From an uncultured Acidobacteriia bacterium (lineage in GTDB: Bacteria; Acidobacteriota; Terriglobia; Bryobacterales; Bryobacteraceae): 64,000 bases of DNA. The stretch covers positions 1-64,000 of the forward strand of contig CAINNJ010000053.1 in NCBI GenBank assembly GCA_903851195.1. Direction: 5' to 3'. Made by a program: the position numbers and the translations under genes. Of the stretch, positions 38,006 to 46,984 are shown piece by piece. The notes below the pieces were generated by a model that was given only the letters and a program-made list of their open reading frames with translations, was not told where the DNA came from and searched no databases. Numbering within the stretch: the stretch's first letter is position 1; each line of letters opens with the position of its first letter.

Positions 38006-38442
38006 CGGAGCTTCGAGGCTCGATTATCGGGCTTGATACAGCTCCTCTAATTTACCTGATCGAAGAACGTCCTATCTGCCTTCCTGCGCTCCAGGCCTTT
38101 TTCGGAGCACTGAGCCGGGGCGAGTTCACGGTCGTCACCTCCGCTTTGACGCTCACGGAAGTTCTGGTACATCCGTTTCGCCAGAAGAACTATGGACTCG
38201 CGGAGGAGTATCGACGGATCTTGCTCCACGCGAGCCACATCGAAACTCTGCCCGTGTCGGGCGCTATCGCGGAAGAAGCGGCGCGACTACGGGCCATGCA
38301 CAATTTCCGAACACCGGACGCGATTCAACTCGCCACAGCGATCGTGAGCGGGGCATCGGCCTTTCTCACCAACGATGCCCGACTTGCAGAGTTGAGGACA
38401 CCGAAAGTCCTTGTCCTGAACAATCTCGTCTCCCTCTCATAA
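37993..38442 (+). CDS. PIN-domain ribonuclease toxin (VapC-like)
   Basis: This 149-residue PIN protein keeps the acidic catalytic set: D15 in IIGLDTAPLIYLIE, the Glu in ALTLTEVLVHP, the Asp in FRTPDAIQLATAI, and the final NDARL block. Family members cleave RNA (often tRNA or rRNA) when freed from their antitoxin. It overlaps the VapB-like gene by 13 nt. All active-site positions are intact, so the pair is likely functional inside the otherwise decaying island. Confidence 0.9.
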   Translation: MEWVAELRGSIIGLDTAPLIYLIEERPICLPALQAFFGALSRGEFTVVTSALTLTEVLVHPFRQKNYGLAEEYRRILLHASHIETLPVSGAIAEEAARLRAMHNFRTPDAIQLATAIVSGASAFLTNDARLAELRTPKVLVLNNLVSLS

Positions 38443-38787
38443 AACATCTCGCCACCGATCGCGTCGCCGCCGCGCGAGCCGTCTTACGGTATGTGGTGCG
38501 CAGAAGCAGAATGGCCTCAATCACCCTTGATTTCTCCGTGCGGTCTCCAATGGTAGCCGGGCCGCAATTATCTCCGCATGCCCGCTTTTCCCCGCCTGCA
38601 GCGGTATGCCGTTCTTCAATCCGGCCCAGCCGACGTAAGCAACCGAGTATGTGTCGGGTGTGCGAGGTGCGGTCGCAGATCATGCGGAGTAGGATCTATT
38701 GCCCGTAATCCCACGTTTGTCGCAAGAGCAACTGTGCTTTTCTGACAACGCCTTCACCGGATCCAACTGTGGGAACCGCTGCCGTAG
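38443..38787. other. Gene-free stretch
   Basis: I see no supported gene, repeat or RNA here. Short open frames on both strands lack family signals. It separates the VapBC-like pair from the nucleotidyltransferase remnant. Confidence 0.45.
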
Positions 38788-39192
38788 AAGCGCAGGCTCC
38801 TCTTGTATTCGCAATTCGCGAATCGCGAATATAGCCTGAAAGTATGGTTCTGAAGCAGAAAACTCCGTGACGGCCTTGAGATTCGGACGGTCAGCGCGTC
38901 CTTCTTCATCGCAACAAAGCTCGAAGCTTTCAAGGGCCGCGGCAGCGGAGATTTTTTCGGAAGTAATGACCTCGAAGACGTCGTCTCGGTCGTTGACGGA
39001 CGTGAAACTCTGTGCGCTGAAGTGCGCGACGCGGGGCCGGAGCGCAGCGAATATCTGCGCCGCGAAATTGCCGGATTGCTCGCGAATCCCGGCTTCATCG
39101 ATGCACTGCCGGGCTTCCTGCTTCCGGATTCGGCCAGCCAGGCGCGCATCGGAATCGTACTCGCGCGGCTGCACGATCTGGCATCAATCTGA
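38788..39192 (+). pseudogene. Broken nucleotidyltransferase-like gene (C-terminal half)
   Basis: A plus-strand frame without a usable start codon reads as the C-terminal half of an AbiEii-like nucleotidyltransferase: SFFIATKLEAFKGRGSGDFF, SNDLEDVVSVVDGRETL, then EYLRREIAGLLANPGFIDAL and ending ARLHDLASI before TGA at 39190. Upstream in the same frame, ANREYSLKVWF precedes an in-frame TGA at 38851, then SRKLRDGLEIRTVSA resumes the alignment I expect for the family. The N-terminal catalytic part is absent or scrambled. It is therefore a pseudogene with a nonsense codon and 5' loss. Confidence 0.7.
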
Positions 39193-39253
39193 ACCGTCTT
39201 AAAAGGAAAGGCTTCTTATCCCGTGATAGCCTGTCGGTTCCCCGCCTCCCGGT

Positions 39254-40525
39254 ATGAACAGACGAACCTTCGTAACATCCGCAACCTCCGTAACCGCCGC
39301 AGCCCACTCTCTGACCTTCGGCTCTCTGCTCGCCACCGCCGCGCCAACCGGCCCGCCCAAACGACTTGCCGCCATCCTCACCGAATACTGGCTTGGCTCC
39401 CACGCCGACGTCATCATCGGCAAATACCTCGAAGGCTACAACCAGGATGACCGGCCGCCTTACCCGCGTTCCAAAATCGTCTCCCTCTTTACCGAGCACG
39501 TGCCGAAGAACGATATGAGCCGGCCCATGGCCAAAAAGTACGGCGTGCCGGTCTTCCGCACCGTGCAGGAGGCCCTTACGCTCGGCGCCGAAAAACTCGC
39601 GGTCGACGGCGTGATTCTCATCGGCGAGCACGGCGACTATCCGGTCAACGACAAAGGCCAGACGCTCTACCCGCGTTTCGAGATGTTCCTCAAAATCACC
39701 GACGTCTTCCGCCAGAGCGGCCGCTCCGTGCCGGTATTCAACGACAAGCATCTGTCTTTCAGCTGGCGTCAGGCGCGCCGCATGGTGGAGATCTCGAAGG
39801 AACTGAAATTCCCCTTGCTGGCCGGTTCCTCGGTGCCGGTTGCGTACCGCGTGCCCTCCATCGACACCCCGTACGGGGCCGCGCAGAAGTACGCCGTCGC
39901 CATCTCCTATAGCGGGCTGGATATCTACGGCTTCCACGTTCTCGAAGCGCTGCAATCACTGACCGAGCGGCGCAAAGGCGGCGAGACCGGCGTACGTTCC
40001 GTGCAATGCCTGCAGAACCAGGAATGCTGGAACTTCATCGAAAACACCAACTGGGCGAAACGGCTTTTCGAAGAAGCCCTCACTCACAGTAAAACGCGCA
40101 GGCCCGGCCCGCCGCGCGACCTCGTCAAAGAGCCAACCGTTTTCGTCCTCGACTATAACGACGGCCTCCGCGCCGCCGCCTTTCTCATGACCGGTCTGGT
40201 GGAGGATTTCACCTTCGCCGTGGATGTGGAAGGGCAGGCAGCCCCGGTCGCCGCGCTCATGTATCTGCAGGAGGGCCGCCCGCACCACCACTTCGGCTGT
40301 CTGGTCCGCAACATCGAAACCATGTTCGAAACCGGCAAACCTCCCTATCCCGCGGAACGGACCATGCTCACGAGCGGAATTCTCGACTTCGCGCTGGAAT
40401 CCCGTCTTCGGAACTACCAGAAGCTCGAAACACCTGAACTCGCCCGCGTTCGCTACCAGACCCCGAACACTTCACATTTCTGCCAAACGGGCTGGGGACC
40501 GGACGGCAAACGTCTGGATATGTAA
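39254..40525 (+). CDS. Secreted uncharacterised protein (acidobacterial/planctomycete family)
   Basis: This 423-residue protein has a Tat-like leader (MNRRTFVTSATSVTAAA). The mature part contains AVDGVILIGEHGDYPVNDKG, PVFNDKHLSFSWRQA, LLAGSSVPVAYRVPSIDTPYG and LQSLTERRKGGETGV, blocks that I recognise from an uncharacterised family common in Planctomycetes and Acidobacteria. No catalytic mechanism is known to me. The HGDYP and NDKHLS motifs look like metal- or sugar-binding sites, but this is inference. The gene is monocistronic, with the convergent beta-helix gene starting 14 bp after its stop. Confidence 0.75.
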   Translation: MNRRTFVTSATSVTAAAHSLTFGSLLATAAPTGPPKRLAAILTEYWLGSHADVIIGKYLEGYNQDDRPPYPRSKIVSLFTEHVPKNDMSRPMAKKYGVPVFRTVQEALTLGAEKLAVDGVILIGEHGDYPVNDKGQTLYPRFEMFLKITDVFRQSGRSVPVFNDKHLSFSWRQARRMVEISKELKFPLLAGSSVPVAYRVPSIDTPYGAAQKYAVAISYSGLDIYGFHVLEALQSLTERRKGGETGVRSVQCLQNQECWNFIENTNWAKRLFEEALTHSKTRRPGPPRDLVKEPTVFVLDYNDGLRAAAFLMTGLVEDFTFAVDVEGQAAPVAALMYLQEGRPHHHFGCLVRNIETMFETGKPPYPAERTMLTSGILDFALESRLRNYQKLETPELARVRYQTPNTSHFCQTGWGPDGKRLDM

Positions 40526-40539
40526 CGACAGGCAAACCA

Positions 40540-42186
40540 TTACCGTGGCTGCTGCACGGGGCGCGACGCCAGGCAGCAGCCAGCGCTGTTCAGGGACTTC
40601 AGACTGGTCAGATTATTCTGCATCGTGTTCGGCGTCAGCAACTCCGATTGAATCGCCCAGTCGCGCGCGTCCATAATCACGTTGTCCACAATACTGTTCG
40701 AATCCGACCCGAAACCCACGTAAATACCCGAACCGTTGCTGCCGCGAATCACATTCGAAAATAAGACGTTGCCGCGGCTGGGGGTAAAGTCCAGATCGGC
40801 CGCCGGGCCGCCCGGAGCCGCGCCGAGTTCGATGCCGACAAAACGATACAGATTACTCACCCCGTCGTTATCGCTGTCAAGCACATTCAGGCCGATCAGA
40901 TTGAAATAGCTGGTGCGCACCATCTTCACGCCGCCGCCGAAATTGTGCGAGATATTGTTGCCGAACACCACGTTGTACAGCGCATTGTCGACGGACACGC
41001 CGGGCACCTTCGCCGCTGCGGAGCCGTCCGGCAGCCGCGTCGGGAATGAGTCGAGCCGCAGCGTGAGGTCGGTCTGTCCCCAGCGTTTGCCGTTCTGCTG
41101 AATCACGTTGGAGGCAACTACGTTCGCGGTAGCGCCGTTGTCGAGACAAAGGCCTTCCTTGGCATTGCCCACAATCGTGTTCGAGTAAATCACGTTCCGA
41201 ATCCCCCCGTCCATATACACGCCGGAAGAGAGATTCGCCTCAATATGATTCAACGCGATGAGATTGTCGTGCGGCGGGTTCAGGCGGCCGTTGATCGGCT
41301 CGGCCACCGGCCCGAAGCCGTCCGGCCCGAAGATGCTGTGCGGGTCTCTCGCCAAGTCCACATCCCGATCCGTGATCATCATTCCCGCCATCCAGTTCGA
41401 CTGCCCAACGCCGTTGGCTGCATCGTTCCGCTCCACCACGCACTGCGTGGAGCCGCCGTGCAGAACCACGCCGGGGCCGCCCAGCCCGGAGAATCGGTTG
41501 TAAGCAAGAGTTACCCGCGTCGAAGCCGTGACAACAATCCCGTCGCCGGTCAGGCCAGCCATCTGCGTGTTTTCCACCAGCACACCCGTCGACTTATTGA
41601 TCAGGATGCCGGAATTCCCTTTGATGAAATGGCCTCCTGTAATCGTCACGTTCTTAGCCCCGGTCACGCGGACAATCCAGGGTTGCAGGTTTGTGGGCGA
41701 TGGATCCGCAGCCATCAGTTGCGTGGAGCCGAGGTCGAGCGTCATGCCGTCACGCGCGATGTCGATCGGCTGATCCACCGTGAGCGTGGGCGTAGCGACG
41801 CGAATATATAAGCCCTGCGTATTCGCGAGCGCGGCATTCAGGCCGGCAACCGTCGAACCGGTATAGGTGAACGAATTGGCCGGCGCAGGAGGAATCTGCA
41901 GCGTGGTTCCGGCCAGCAGCGCCTGCGCCGCGAACCACGCGTCGAAAGGCGTCTGGCTCGTGATGCCCATACGTCGAGCCCTGTCCCCGACCTGAAGACC
42001 GGCGACCGCACTGGCCGCCGGCGTGCCCTGATCGTTGACCCGAAGCTGGAACGCCGTGTAGATGTCGGCGGCATCCAGAGCGGGCACGGGCGCCGTGCCG
42101 AGATTCTGCGGGCTCTGCGCCGCGCCTTGCCGGATAGCCGCGCAAAGAACGAACAGTGACAGCAGGGCAATACGGCGCTTCCTCAT
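40540..42186 (-). CDS. Secreted right-handed beta-helix repeat protein
   Basis: This 548-residue protein has a signal peptide (RRIALLSLFVLCAAIRQGAA). From about residue 120 it consists of parallel beta-helix (PbH1) coils with repeated N-x-I/V-x-N patterns such as NVIYSNTIVGNAKEG and YNVVFGNNISHNFGGGVK. The fold is shared by polysaccharide lyases, epimerases and NosD-type proteins; no catalytic residues can be assigned, so substrate and activity are open. A TATCGT box lies 6 nt before the ATG, suggesting a very short leader. Two cysteines near the C-terminus (AGCCLAS) are adjacent. Confidence 0.85.
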   Translation of the reverse strand: MRKRRIALLSLFVLCAAIRQGAAQSPQNLGTAPVPALDAADIYTAFQLRVNDQGTPAASAVAGLQVGDRARRMGITSQTPFDAWFAAQALLAGTTLQIPPAPANSFTYTGSTVAGLNAALANTQGLYIRVATPTLTVDQPIDIARDGMTLDLGSTQLMAADPSPTNLQPWIVRVTGAKNVTITGGHFIKGNSGILINKSTGVLVENTQMAGLTGDGIVVTASTRVTLAYNRFSGLGGPGVVLHGGSTQCVVERNDAANGVGQSNWMAGMMITDRDVDLARDPHSIFGPDGFGPVAEPINGRLNPPHDNLIALNHIEANLSSGVYMDGGIRNVIYSNTIVGNAKEGLCLDNGATANVVASNVIQQNGKRWGQTDLTLRLDSFPTRLPDGSAAAKVPGVSVDNALYNVVFGNNISHNFGGGVKMVRTSYFNLIGLNVLDSDNDGVSNLYRFVGIELGAAPGGPAADLDFTPSRGNVLFSNVIRGSNGSGIYVGFGSDSNSIVDNVIMDARDWAIQSELLTPNTMQNNLTSLKSLNSAGCCLASRPVQQPR

Positions 42187-42264
42187 GCCCCCACGATAGG
42201 GGAAACGTTTTCAGTCCCGCAAGGCGCGCCGGTCGCGGTTACCACAAAACGCGGTCTCTCACCC

Positions 42265-42306
42265 TGTGGGGCCGGATGGAATCCGGCGGCGGGATGGCAT
42301 CCCGCC
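42265..42306. repeat. Paired-hairpin REP-like element, copy 1
   Basis: TGTGGGGC is followed by two abutting inverted repeats: GCCGGAT-GGA-ATCCGGC (42271-42287) and GGCGGGATG-G-CATCCCGCC (42288-42306). Copy 2 at 48034-48077 has the same lead, order and spacing but different stem bases that still pair. It lies between two minus-strand genes and could also end transcription, although no T-run follows. Confidence 0.8.
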
Positions 42307-42357
42307 AACATCCCGGTTCCGCAAAGCCTACCCCCGCCAAACCAACCCCCATCTCCC

Positions 42358-43989
42358 CTATTGCTGAACCGCCAGCCGATCCATCAACAAATACCGGTCC
42401 CGGTGCTTCTCGGTCTCTGCCCGCGTCTCCACATCGATATGCAAAAACGCCGCATCGCCCCCGGCCTTCACCACCGGCCACTTCGGCAGCCCGGCGCCGT
42501 TCGGATTCCCCGTCTTAATAAAATTCGCGAAGTAATCCTCCATCACCGAAGACACCTTCCGGTCTTCCGGTCCCCACGCATAAACCTTATTCCCGTCCAG
42601 ATTCCCGAGCGCGTACTCGATTTCCGCGGAATGCACCGCGCCCTTCGGCGGCGCCGGCGCCTGCGCGCCTGCGGCGGGTGTTCCGCCCCTCGATATGCCG
42701 CCCGCAAGATTCGCCGTGACCCCCGCCATTTCCGGATTCATCTTCGGCCGCGGCCGCGAATAATAATACCGATAAACCGGCTTCCCGCCCGTCTTCGCCG
42801 CCACATCGATCCATTTCCACGTGCTGAACGCAATGAACCGATCGCTTGCCAGATCGGTCGCCGCCTGCAGAATCTCCTCTTTCGAAGCCCCGCTGTACAC
42901 CTTCAGAACCTCGGCCGCATGCTCCGGATACAGCCGCTGAATCGCCTTCTCGAATGCTTCCTGACTCGGCTCCTCACGCCCCAGCACACTGCGCGCGCCC
43001 ATCTCTTCCGAGTTCCACCCGGCCAGCAGCGGCACGTGCGCCTGTTTCCCGGCGGCGAAAATCGCGGCGGGCGCTTCCGGCAAAAAGTAGCCGTCCACCG
43101 TGGGACTAAACCGGGGCGCGCCCTGTTTGCCCGCGGCTTCGAAAATCTGCGCGGTTGGCATGGCCCGAAGCGCCGCCAGATTGGCATTGTTCATGGAAGC
43201 CGCGAACTTCAACCCCTGCTCCTCGACACTCTTCAGCGGCACCGCCGGCAGCGCGCCCATAATCGACCCGCTTTCGCCGATCGCGCCCGCAATCAGATCC
43301 TTGGAAAGCGGCGACGCCATCTGCGCGCTCACCGCGATCGACCCCGCCGATTCCCCTGCAATCGTCACCTTCCGCGGATCGCCGCCGAACGCCGCGATAT
43401 TCTGCTTCACCCACTGCAGCGCCATATTCTGATCGAGCAGCGCGTAATTGCCCGAAGCGTGATGCGGCGACTGCGCCGTCAGTTCCGGATGCGCGAAAAA
43501 TCCGAAAATTCCCAGGCGGTAATTCACCGTCACCGCCACGATTCCTTTGCTCGCCAGGCTCTCGCCGTCATAACGCGGTTCCGAACCGTCCCCTGCCTGA
43601 AAGCCGCCTCCAAAGAAATAAACCATCACCGGAAGTTTCTGACTGCCCGATTTCGCCGGAGTCCACACGTTCAGATACAGGCAGTCTTCACTCATGCCGT
43701 TGGACCGGAAACCCATGTCCCCGAACAGCGCCTGTTGCATGCAGCGGGGGCCAAAGCCGGTCGCCTGGCGCACGCCGGTCCAGTTCTTCGGAGCCTGCGG
43801 GGGCGCCCAGCGCAGCTCGCCAACAGGCGGCTCCGCGAACGGAATCCCTTTGAATTCGCGGACGCCGGAAGCCTGTGCCCCCGTGCCCTCCAGAATTCCA
43901 TTGGAGATTTTGACCTGATCGGAAGCGGAAAATGCGGTCAGACAAACGGCCAGCGCGACCGGGAAAAAGGCAAGACGGGTAAATTTCAT
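42358..43989 (-). CDS. Type-B carboxylesterase, exported
   Basis: This 543-residue serine esterase of the carboxylesterase/cholinesterase family has a signal peptide (KFTRLAFFPVALAVCLTAFS). It shows the family signature EDCLYLNVWTP, the oxyanion-hole region FFGGGFQAGDG, the nucleophile elbow GESAGS, and the acid residue near AGWNSEEMG. The catalytic His is probably in the AEIEYALGN to WGPEDRK region. The start at 43989 is chosen for the signal peptide; the frame extends further upstream without likeness to the family. The substrate is unknown (short-chain or aryl esters). Confidence 0.9.
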   Translation of the reverse strand: MKFTRLAFFPVALAVCLTAFSASDQVKISNGILEGTGAQASGVREFKGIPFAEPPVGELRWAPPQAPKNWTGVRQATGFGPRCMQQALFGDMGFRSNGMSEDCLYLNVWTPAKSGSQKLPVMVYFFGGGFQAGDGSEPRYDGESLASKGIVAVTVNYRLGIFGFFAHPELTAQSPHHASGNYALLDQNMALQWVKQNIAAFGGDPRKVTIAGESAGSIAVSAQMASPLSKDLIAGAIGESGSIMGALPAVPLKSVEEQGLKFAASMNNANLAALRAMPTAQIFEAAGKQGAPRFSPTVDGYFLPEAPAAIFAAGKQAHVPLLAGWNSEEMGARSVLGREEPSQEAFEKAIQRLYPEHAAEVLKVYSGASKEEILQAATDLASDRFIAFSTWKWIDVAAKTGGKPVYRYYYSRPRPKMNPEMAGVTANLAGGISRGGTPAAGAQAPAPPKGAVHSAEIEYALGNLDGNKVYAWGPEDRKVSSVMEDYFANFIKTGNPNGAGLPKWPVVKAGGDAAFLHIDVETRAETEKHRDRYLLMDRLAVQQ

Positions 43990-44059
43990 ACGGGAATTAC
44001 TCCGTGAAGATGATATCAACGCCGCGTTTGTGGCATCTCGGTTGCACCCAACTTCGGCC

Positions 44060-44887
44060 ATGCCTGCCACCGTCTGGAAAGGTTACCTCAGCTTCGGACT
44101 CGTCTCCTTCCCCATCCGCCTTGCCGCCGCGGCGCGCGCCGAAACCGTGCACTTCCACCTGCTGCACAGGAAAGATCAGTCCCGCCTGAAAGAAGTCTGG
44201 TACTGCGCGGAAGAGAACAAGCCCGTGGAGCGTGCCGACATCGTAAAGGGCTACGAATACAGCAAGGGCGAATACGTCGTCGTGGAAGACGCCGAACTGA
44301 AGAAAGTCGCCCCGCCGACCGCCGCCGCCATGGAAATCCTGCAGTTCGTCAGGGCCCGCGAGGTGGACCCGATCTATCTGGAGAAGTCCTATTACGTGAT
44401 ACCCGAAGCGGCGGCCGAAAAACCTTATGCCCTGCTCCGGAAAGCCATGACGGACAGTTCATATTACGGCGTCGCGAAAGTCGCCATGCACTCCCGCGAG
44501 CACATCGTGATCATCCGGCCGGCAGCAACCGGCATGGTGCTGCACACCATGTATTTCGCCAATGAACTGCACGCGGCCAATCGCACGGCAAAAGTGGAGG
44601 AAACCTTCAACGAAAAGGAAATGGACCTGGCGCGCCGTCTGATCGACACCCTGGCCGCGCCGTTTCAGCCGGACGAATTCAAAGACGAATACCGGAAAAA
44701 CGTGGAAAAGATGATCGGTCAAAAACGCCGGGGCCGGACTGTAACCGCCGTGAAACAGCCCAAAAACACCCCGGTAGTGGACATCATGGAGGCTTTGCGG
44801 CGAAGTCTCGAAGCCCAAAAACCCGCTGAGAAGAAGGCACCCGCCACGAAAAAAGCCCCCGGGAAACGCTCCCGCAAGGTGGCCTGA
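44060..44887 (+). CDS. ku: Bacterial Ku protein (non-homologous end joining)
   Basis: This 275-residue DNA end-binding protein forms a homodimeric ring around double-strand ends. The Ku core starts WKGYLSFGLVSFPIRL and includes ARAETVHFHLLHRKDQSRL, RPAATGMVLHTMYFANEL and LARRLIDTLAAPFQP. The Lys/Ala-rich tail (residues 240-275, KKAPATKKAPGKRSRK) is the usual ligase-contact and DNA-binding extension. ATG 44060 matches the family start. No LigD gene is adjacent, so end joining would use a ligase encoded elsewhere. It is divergent from the esterase gene and convergent with the methyltransferase gene. Confidence 0.95.
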   Translation: MPATVWKGYLSFGLVSFPIRLAAAARAETVHFHLLHRKDQSRLKEVWYCAEENKPVERADIVKGYEYSKGEYVVVEDAELKKVAPPTAAAMEILQFVRAREVDPIYLEKSYYVIPEAAAEKPYALLRKAMTDSSYYGVAKVAMHSREHIVIIRPAATGMVLHTMYFANELHAANRTAKVEETFNEKEMDLARRLIDTLAAPFQPDEFKDEYRKNVEKMIGQKRRGRTVTAVKQPKNTPVVDIMEALRRSLEAQKPAEKKAPATKKAPGKRSRKVA

Positions 44888-44909
44888 GGCGCCCTGCCTG
44901 CGGGCAACT

Positions 44910-45602
44910 TTACCTGCGGGCAACCACCACGCGCGACGGATAACAGCCCTGCCGCACCTGCTGGTCGTGTTCCAGCCGGAAATCGTAGCTGTCCATCACT
45001 TCCGGAATGCTCGATTCCACCTGCCGCCCCAGAAACGCGGGCGCCAGACTTCCAATGAACTTATACCAGGTGTTGAACGCCGGCAACTGCTGCCCGATGA
45101 GCACCAGGGCAAGCTTGCCATTGGGACGCAGCACCCGGCGCATTTCCGACATGGTCTGCAGAATATCCGCCTCGCCCAGCAGTTCGAGCAGGTAGCAACA
45201 CACCACCGCATCGAACGCGCCGTCTTTGAACGGCATGTTGCGGGCATCCACCGCCTGGCAGTGCGCCACCGCGTCGGGCAGCAGGCGTCGCGCTACCCTC
45301 TGTGTCCGCGCCGCCATGTTCGGCGAGATATCGATTCCGCAGGTCAATCCGTTCGGGTTCCGCCGGAGCAGACGCCGGAACATCTCGCCCGACCCGGTCG
45401 CCACCTCCAGCACCTTCATCCCGTCCGTCACTCCCGCGAGAGACAACGCCACTTTGTGCGCATCCGAGTGGAAGAGCATCGTCGAAAGCGGGTACACTTC
45501 CGCCAGCACGTCGTAAACGCGCCGGGTGTTCCTCGGTAAAAAGCGGAACGGATTCTTCTCGGAGAGATCCGATAACGTGGGCGGAACGTTCAGGGTCGCC
45601 AT
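44910..45602 (-). CDS. Class I SAM-dependent methyltransferase (UbiE-like)
   Basis: This 230-residue enzyme shows motif I VLEVATGSGEMFRRLL (residues 64-79), post-I GIDISPNM, and motif II/III FDAVVCCYLLELL, typical of UbiE/Methyltransf_11 proteins. The substrate is not defined by sequence. It follows the LytS-like kinase gene on the same strand, with only a 2-bp gap to that gene's stop, yet they have opposite order: the kinase is upstream, so they likely share a transcript. The C-terminus (RQGCYPSRVVVARR) is basic. Lipid or small-molecule methylation is possible. Confidence 0.85.
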   Translation of the reverse strand: MATLNVPPTLSDLSEKNPFRFLPRNTRRVYDVLAEVYPLSTMLFHSDAHKVALSLAGVTDGMKVLEVATGSGEMFRRLLRRNPNGLTCGIDISPNMAARTQRVARRLLPDAVAHCQAVDARNMPFKDGAFDAVVCCYLLELLGEADILQTMSEMRRVLRPNGKLALVLIGQQLPAFNTWYKFIGSLAPAFLGRQVESSIPEVMDSYDFRLEHDQQVRQGCYPSRVVVARR

Positions 45603-45604
45603 CG

Positions 45605-46909
45605 TCAGGACACCGCTCGCAGGCGGGGTTGCATCTCCGGCAGTTCGATTTCGATCCGGGTGCCGCGCCCCGGTTGGCTGTCTATTAGCATGCGGTAGTC
45701 CTGGTTATAGAGTACCTTCAGACGCTCTTTTACGTTCGTCACCCCGATACCCTTATCAAGGATATTCGATAGCTCCGCTTCGGGGATACCCACCCCGTCA
45801 TCTTCCACTTCGATGACGAGCCGGTCGTTGGTGCGTTTTGCCCGCAGCGTGATGGTTCCCCCGTCAATTTTGCCGGAAATTCCGTGCTTGATCGAGTTTT
45901 CAACCAGCGGTTGCAACAACATGCTCGGAACAAGCATATCGGAGGCCAAAGGATCGATGTGTTTCAAAAATCGCAGCTTGTCCCCGAACCGCATCACCTC
46001 GATGGACAGGTAGTCCTCGATAAAGTTCAGTTCCTCACGGAGAGGCGCGAAGTGCTCCTGATTGCGCAGGCGCTGCCGCATGATCCGCGCCAGTCGCGTC
46101 ACCATGGAACGAGCCTGTTCGGGATTGATGCGAATCAGTGTCGAGATCGAATTCAGCGTATTGAACAGGAAATGCGGATTGATCTGGCTCGTCAGCGCCT
46201 GCAGCCGCGCTTCCATCAGCAGCCGCTGCTGTTCCTCCAGCTTCGCCTCCGTCCGCGTGCTGTTCCAGACCTTGAGCGGAATCGTGATGCACAGGTAAGT
46301 GGAAACGTACAGCCCCGCCAGCACTGGCCAGGGATCGCCCCAGTGCGCCAGGGTGAAAAGTTTGGGCGGCGTCCAGCGTCCCAGCACCTGCCGGAGAAAC
46401 TCCACCGCCACCACCCCCAGCGTGAAAGAGGCGTGCAAAACCGCGCTCCGCAACTCCCGCCCGGGCTGGAAAATCCGGAAGACGTTGACGTCCGGAAAGG
46501 GCGAAAACCGCCAGATATCCTCGCGATCCGCCGCCGAATCCCGCAGCAGCCCACCGCCTACGCCCACCATGGCGAAAAACGGCAGGGCCGCCAGTTCCCC
46601 GTTCCACATGGCGGGAATGGCGACAAGAATCCCCGTAAACAGCCCGCAGACATACCCCCCCGTGATGCCCGCCAGCAGACTCCCCTCCAAGCCGAGGTCC
46701 AGCGCAGGGTAGTTCGTCCGCGTGAAGACGCGAATCGCCACGCCGGGCAGGAACAGCGCGATGAACCACAGCCCCAGCCGAAGCCGCTGCGCGAGCGTCC
46801 GTTCCTCCCGCTGCAGCATCCGCTGCACCGCGGTGCTGCGCACCCCGAAACTGGCAATGGCGGCGACCACGCCGACCTTGACCAGTAATGTAATGACGTA
46901 CTCTTTCAT
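45605..46909 (-). CDS. LytS/YpdA-type sensor histidine kinase
   Basis: This 434-residue kinase has an N-terminal membrane region with about 5-6 helices of the 5TM-LYT type (LGLWFIALFLPGVAIRVF to VAVEFLRQVL). The His_kinase domain has the phosphoacceptor His in QINPHFLFNTLNSIS. A HATPase domain shows N box VENSIKHG, G1 DDGVGIP and G2 GIGVTNVKERL. The usual LytTR response regulator is absent, and the next gene on the strand is a methyltransferase 2 bp away. GGAG precedes the ATG. The ligand is unknown; LytS relatives sense envelope state or small metabolites. Confidence 0.9.
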   Translation of the reverse strand: MKEYVITLLVKVGVVAAIASFGVRSTAVQRMLQREERTLAQRLRLGLWFIALFLPGVAIRVFTRTNYPALDLGLEGSLLAGITGGYVCGLFTGILVAIPAMWNGELAALPFFAMVGVGGGLLRDSAADREDIWRFSPFPDVNVFRIFQPGRELRSAVLHASFTLGVVAVEFLRQVLGRWTPPKLFTLAHWGDPWPVLAGLYVSTYLCITIPLKVWNSTRTEAKLEEQQRLLMEARLQALTSQINPHFLFNTLNSISTLIRINPEQARSMVTRLARIMRQRLRNQEHFAPLREELNFIEDYLSIEVMRFGDKLRFLKHIDPLASDMLVPSMLLQPLVENSIKHGISGKIDGGTITLRAKRTNDRLVIEVEDDGVGIPEAELSNILDKGIGVTNVKERLKVLYNQDYRMLIDSQPGRGTRIEIELPEMQPRLRAVS

Positions 46910-46941
46910 GCTCCGTATGGGCCGTGCCGCGAACGCCTAAT

Positions 46942-46947
46942 TATAAT
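46942..46947 (+). promoter_or_regulatory. TATAAT -10 box upstream of ribA
   Basis: A perfect TATAAT lies across the first in-frame ATG of the open reading frame. A transcript started here would begin near 46954, downstream of that ATG, which argues for the later start at 46985 as the true ribA start. Confidence 0.6.
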
Positions 46948-46984
46948 GAAGAGGAATACCGCCCCGCAGCCGCATCTCATATTC

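Noticed and set aside
38366-38708. Overlapping open frames on both strands after the PIN toxin gene
   Set aside because: Neither shows family motifs or a ribosome site; treated as non-coding.
42361-44007. About 550-codon plus-strand frame opposite the carboxylesterase gene
   Set aside because: It is Arg/His/Pro-rich and exactly covers the esterase gene, whose motifs are intact.
46946-46984. Upstream ATG for ribA
   Set aside because: The ATG lies inside a perfect TATAAT box, so it would precede the likely transcript start.
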